DNA from: an uncultured Ktedonobacteraceae bacterium
Lineage (GTDB): Bacteria; Chloroflexota; Ktedonobacteria; Ktedonobacterales; Ktedonobacteraceae
Assembly: GCA_955652655.1 (NCBI GenBank)
Contig: CATPCK010000752.1
Location: forward strand, 1 to 8,444
DNA length: 8,444 nucleotides
Reading direction: 5' to 3'
This document shows, in pieces, positions 6,990 through 8,444 of this stretch (position 1 is the first letter of the stretch; each line of letters opens with the position of its first letter). The notes beneath the pieces were generated by a model, which saw only the letters and a list, made by a program, of their open reading frames with translations, was not told the origin of the DNA and searched no databases. Made by a program: the position numbers and the translations under genes.

Positions 6990-7027
6990 GTGATGCGTGC
7001 GACTCCCTCTTTCCCCTCGAGAAATTA

Positions 7028-7036
7028 TGATATACT
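7028..7036 (+). promoter_or_regulatory. Second candidate promoter for the 124-aa gene (extended -10)
   Basis: TGATATACT fits the extended -10 form TGnTATAnT, but the region 17 bp upstream is a poor -35. It would start transcription near 7043, about 30 nt before the ATG at 7075. Confidence 0.4.
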
Positions 7037-7074
7037 GAGGTTGCCTTAATCACATGATTATTAGGAGATAGATT

Positions 7075-7449
7075 ATGGACGAGAAAACCATCACTGAACA
7101 GCCTACCATGGCATCACCAGCAGAGAAACCTGTTCCTGCATCCCCGGAGATAGTAGCTACTGAACATAGAAAAGCCTATGGCACGGCCAAGACCGAAGAC
7201 TTACGCGACTCAGGCAATTGGCGTTACATATTACCCGCCTTTGTTATACTCCTCTGTCTCGCCATTCTTGCAGTTCCACTATTGATTTTGGTTCCGCTAT
7301 TCGTCAATTCGCTGGATGTCAGCGCGCATACGCACGGTCTCACGTGGCTCTGGATCACAATGATTGTGCTCGAGGTTGGCATCGCTGCTATCATAATCTA
7401 TGGCCTGCTAAAAATATTTTTAACCCAGGCTGGCAACTACCAAAGGTGA
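7075..7449 (+). CDS. Small two-segment membrane protein of unknown function
   Basis: A 124-aa protein that I do not recognise. Residues 1-50 are hydrophilic, rich in Glu, Pro, Ala and Thr, and probably disordered and cytoplasmic. Two hydrophobic segments follow, at about 51-78 and 91-116, separated by a short loop containing HTHG (85-88). The tail is short (LTQAGNYQR). The ATG is well supported: AGGAG lies 7 nt upstream, and the codon use matches neighbouring genes. It is divergent from the DUF3592-like/comF operon and shares its promoter region, so the two may be controlled together. No convincing terminator follows: an imperfect hairpin at 7528-7548 lacks a T-run. A holin-like or stress-membrane role is possible, but nothing specific supports it. 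Confidence 0.8.
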   Translation: MDEKTITEQPTMASPAEKPVPASPEIVATEHRKAYGTAKTEDLRDSGNWRYILPAFVILLCLAILAVPLLILVPLFVNSLDVSAHTHGLTWLWITMIVLEVGIAAIIIYGLLKIFLTQAGNYQR

Positions 7450-7567
7450 ACCTCAATAATGTAGTACTGGGACCAATCGGTGTGGAGTCTCCAGAACGAA
7501 ATGATTTGCCATCATCTTGATAACTACTCGAGTTTAGCAAAACCTCGAAAAATCATCCAAATTGCTC

Positions 7568-7596
7568 TTGACTTTTCTAAAATCTACAAGTACACT
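7568..7596 (+). promoter_or_regulatory. Near-consensus promoter of a small transcription unit
   Basis: TTGACT (7568-7573), an exact 17-bp spacer, and TACACT (7591-7596). This is the best -35 match in the window. A start near 7603 would give an RNA of roughly 200 nt ending at the terminator at 7775-7810. Confidence 0.65.
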
Positions 7597-7667
7597 CATA
7601 GCAGAATTAGCGTTGTTTAGTAAGTAGCAAAGTAAGAAAACACATAGTTTAAAGGGGGGTGAGTTCT

Positions 7668-7745
7668 ATGCAGAAAGTGCTTGAAAGAATCGCGCAATGT
7701 GTTCGAAACGATGGAACTCGTCCGTTGAGCAACATGGGAGTGTAG
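7668..7745 (+). CDS. Candidate 25-aa small protein or leader peptide
   Basis: ATG at 7668 opens 25 codons ending in TAG at 7743, with a second in-frame stop (TAA) right after. AAAGGGGGGTGAG lies 7 nt before the ATG, a very strong ribosome binding site that is hard to explain unless something is translated. The peptide begins MQKVLERIAQCVRN, which could form a short amphipathic helix with one Cys, and ends PLSNMGV. It has no hydrophobic membrane stretch and no run of one amino acid typical of classical attenuation peptides. CATAG (7643-7647) and CTATG (7666-7670) flank the ribosome binding site and could form a weak hairpin around it. I do not recognise the peptide. The unit could also be a small regulatory RNA. 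Confidence 0.5.
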   Translation: MQKVLERIAQCVRNDGTRPLSNMGV

Positions 7746-7774
7746 TAAGTAATTCTATGTTGATTGATGTTGCT

Positions 7775-7810
7775 GCTCGGATTACCTTTAGTGTCCGGGC
7801 GTTTTCTTTT
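7775..7810 (+). terminator. Intrinsic terminator of the 25-aa unit
   Basis: GCTCGGA (7775-7781) pairs with TCCGGGC (7794-7800) over 7 bp with one G-U pair and a 12-nt loop. GTTTTCTTTT (7801-7810) follows, making a normal U-rich release tract. It lies 29 nt after the small ORF stop. Confidence 0.65.
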
Positions 7811-7857
7811 CCCCTACTTTTCCTCACAATGCGCTGGTTCTCCTCAACATGAAAATA

Positions 7858-8010
7858 TCAAAACCACATCCATAGAGAGTTGAAATGATCTGCCAGTTTT
7901 TTGTACGTCTTACCAGCGAATGTACCTGTAGGAGACGTATCTACCTGCTCAAAGAAAGGCTCTACCAACGTGCTTAGCCCATTACGCCTGTATGCCCAAA
8001 AGCAACGCAT
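7858..8010 (-). CDS. Doubtful 50-aa ORF, possible gene remnant
   Basis: The minus strand has ATG at 8010 and TGA at 7858-7860, encoding a 50-aa peptide of ordinary, protein-like composition, including RRNGLSTLVEPFFEQVD and GKTYKKLADHFNSLWMW. Only a weak GGGG precedes the ATG. The frame is open further upstream, antisense to the gene at 8040, and open again after the TGA for about 60 codons, so it could be a decayed end of a longer gene. I recognise no family. Its main merit is that it fills an otherwise empty 230-bp stretch. Treat it as a hypothesis. Confidence 0.2.
   Translation of the reverse strand: MRCFWAYRRNGLSTLVEPFFEQVDTSPTGTFAGKTYKKLADHFNSLWMWF
7904..7939. repeat. 7-bp inverted repeat in the gap before the 63-aa gene
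   Basis: TACGTCT (7904-7910) and AGACGTA (7933-7939) are exact inverted copies 22 bp apart, the same spacer length as the repeat at the argJ promoter but a different sequence. No U-run follows on either strand, so it is not a terminator. It may be an operator or may be chance. Confidence 0.25.
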
Positions 8011-8039
8011 CACTACCCCAATGGAGAGGAGGTGAAAGC

Positions 8040-8231
8040 ATGAGAGGGAAGCTACGTGATAAACGCTCGGAGATGAAACGCTACAACCTTAAGCGTGAAT
8101 CGTTGGAGCGACGCCGCACAAACAAACGCGACAATCGTTCTCTCGTCGTCAAACTGTATCAGCAATACGAAGAGGAAGATAATTTCCTGCGGGACGACGA
8201 AGAAGTTTTGGTAGAAAGTACCCAGAAATAA
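8040..8231 (+). CDS. Small highly charged protein of unknown function (63 aa)
   Basis: ATG at 8040 is preceded by GAGGAGGTGA, a near-perfect ribosome binding site, which fixes this start over an in-frame ATG at 7992 that has none. The first 38 residues are strongly basic (for example KRESLERRRTNKRDNRS, 18-34). Residues 43-60 are acidic (EEEDNFLRDDEEV). The whole chain is likely helical, with no membrane segment, cysteine or signal peptide. A basic front and acidic back suits a small nucleic-acid- or ribosome-associated protein, but that is inference only. No clear promoter lies immediately upstream, so it could be read from its own unrecognised promoter or by read-through of the terminator at 7775-7810. 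Confidence 0.75.
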   Translation: MRGKLRDKRSEMKRYNLKRESLERRRTNKRDNRSLVVKLYQQYEEEDNFLRDDEEVLVESTQK

Positions 8232-8242
8232 TACTTTATGCT

Positions 8243-8276
8243 AGCCAGCCCCGGTAAAGGACCTGCTGGGCTGGCT
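8243..8276. terminator. Hairpin between convergent genes
   Basis: AGCCAGCCC (8243-8251) and GGGCTGGCT (8268-8276) form a perfect 9-bp GC-rich stem with a 16-nt loop, in which GGT/ACC can pair again. It lies 11 nt after the 63-aa gene and 20 nt beyond the acyl-CoA dehydrogenase stop. Neither side has a proper T-run (TTGC on +), so termination may be weak or the hairpin may mainly stabilise 3' ends. Confidence 0.6.
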
Positions 8277-8296
8277 TTGCACAATCATGATAGGCT

Positions 8297-8444
8297 TTAC
8301 GGAATATCGACCTCTGGGAACAAACGGCGGGCGATTACCAATCGTTGAATTTGTGCTGTACCCTCAAAGATATCAAAGACTTTCGCGTCGCGGAACCACT
8401 TTTGGAGAAGCTGCCTGGACTCAGAGTTTTCGCCAGGAGCCGTA
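8297..8444 (-). CDS. 3' end of an acyl-CoA dehydrogenase gene (5' truncated by the window)
   Basis: The minus strand encodes the last 48 residues of a protein ending in TAA at 8297-8299. The segment KWFRDAKVFDIFEGTAQIQR followed by LVIARRLF is the hallmark C-terminal helix of FAD-dependent acyl-CoA dehydrogenases, usually seen as RDAKI-x-x-IYEGT-x-x-IQR. These enzymes oxidise acyl-CoA to trans-2-enoyl-CoA in fatty-acid or branched-chain amino-acid breakdown. The catalytic glutamate and the FAD-binding parts lie outside the window, so substrate class cannot be told. The final PEVDIP tail is short. Confidence 0.93.
   Translation of the reverse strand, partial: TAPGENSESRQLLQKWFRDAKVFDIFEGTAQIQRLVIARRLFPEVDIP

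Noticed and set aside
7218..7520. A 100-codon + strand frame overlapping the 124-aa membrane protein gene
   Set aside because: It overlaps a gene with a good start in another frame, and its own start lacks a ribosome site.
7528..7548. Hairpin TCGAGTTT/AAACCTCGA after the 124-aa gene as a terminator
   Set aside because: The stem has a mismatch and is followed by AAAATC rather than a T-run; on the other strand it is also followed by a mixed sequence.

Overview
This 8.4-kb stretch of bacterial chromosome is tightly packed and has intermediate GC content. It carries housekeeping genes, two small genes of unknown function and two genes cut off by the window edges. Its character is Gram-positive-like: AGGAG/GGAGG-type ribosome binding sites, some TTG and GTG starts, and -35/-10 promoters close to the sigma-70/SigA consensus. 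Gene content and protein style are compatible with Chloroflexota, perhaps Ktedonobacteria. No marker gene proves this, so the taxonomy is a weak inference. I see no rRNA, tRNA, CRISPR array, insertion sequence or phage gene.

Layout. (1) Bases 1-363 (+): the 3' end of a gene whose product may be a SAM-dependent methyltransferase, followed by a strong hairpin terminator (404-439) shared with the convergent argD. (2) Bases 463-3089 (-): a two-gene arginine operon, argJ then argD. Its promoter sits inside an inverted repeat, and its leader can fold into an attenuator-like structure. ArgJ transfers the acetyl group from N-acetylornithine to glutamate, and ArgD makes N-acetylornithine by transamination, so they are adjacent steps of the acetyl cycle. 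argB and argC are not in the window. (3) Bases 3129-5301 (-): ftsH, the membrane-anchored AAA+ zinc protease, with its own extended -10 promoter and a long perfect hairpin just after its stop. (4) Bases 5350-6988 (-): an operon of a two-segment membrane protein with two DUF3592-like modules and comF, joined by a GTGA stop/start overlap. (5) Bases 6959-6990: two promoter-like sequences on opposite strands that share one inverted repeat. They point to the DUF3592-like/comF operon and to a 124-aa membrane protein (7075-7449, +).

(6) Bases 7450-8039 contain no long gene on the + strand. They do hold a compact, complete-looking small transcription unit: a near-consensus promoter at 7568-7596, a strong ribosome binding site, a 25-codon ORF at 7668-7745 and a hairpin plus U-rich tract at 7775-7810. 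A doubtful 50-aa minus-strand ORF lies at 7858-8010. (7) Bases 8040-8231 (+): a 63-aa, highly charged small protein with an excellent ribosome binding site. It converges on the 3' end of an acyl-CoA dehydrogenase gene (8297-8444, -), with a hairpin between them.

The best candidates for something undescribed are the 25-codon unit at 7568-7810, the mirror-image divergent promoter at 6959-6990, and the argJ leader with repeated GTTCCCAG elements ending in a U-run just before the ribosome binding site.
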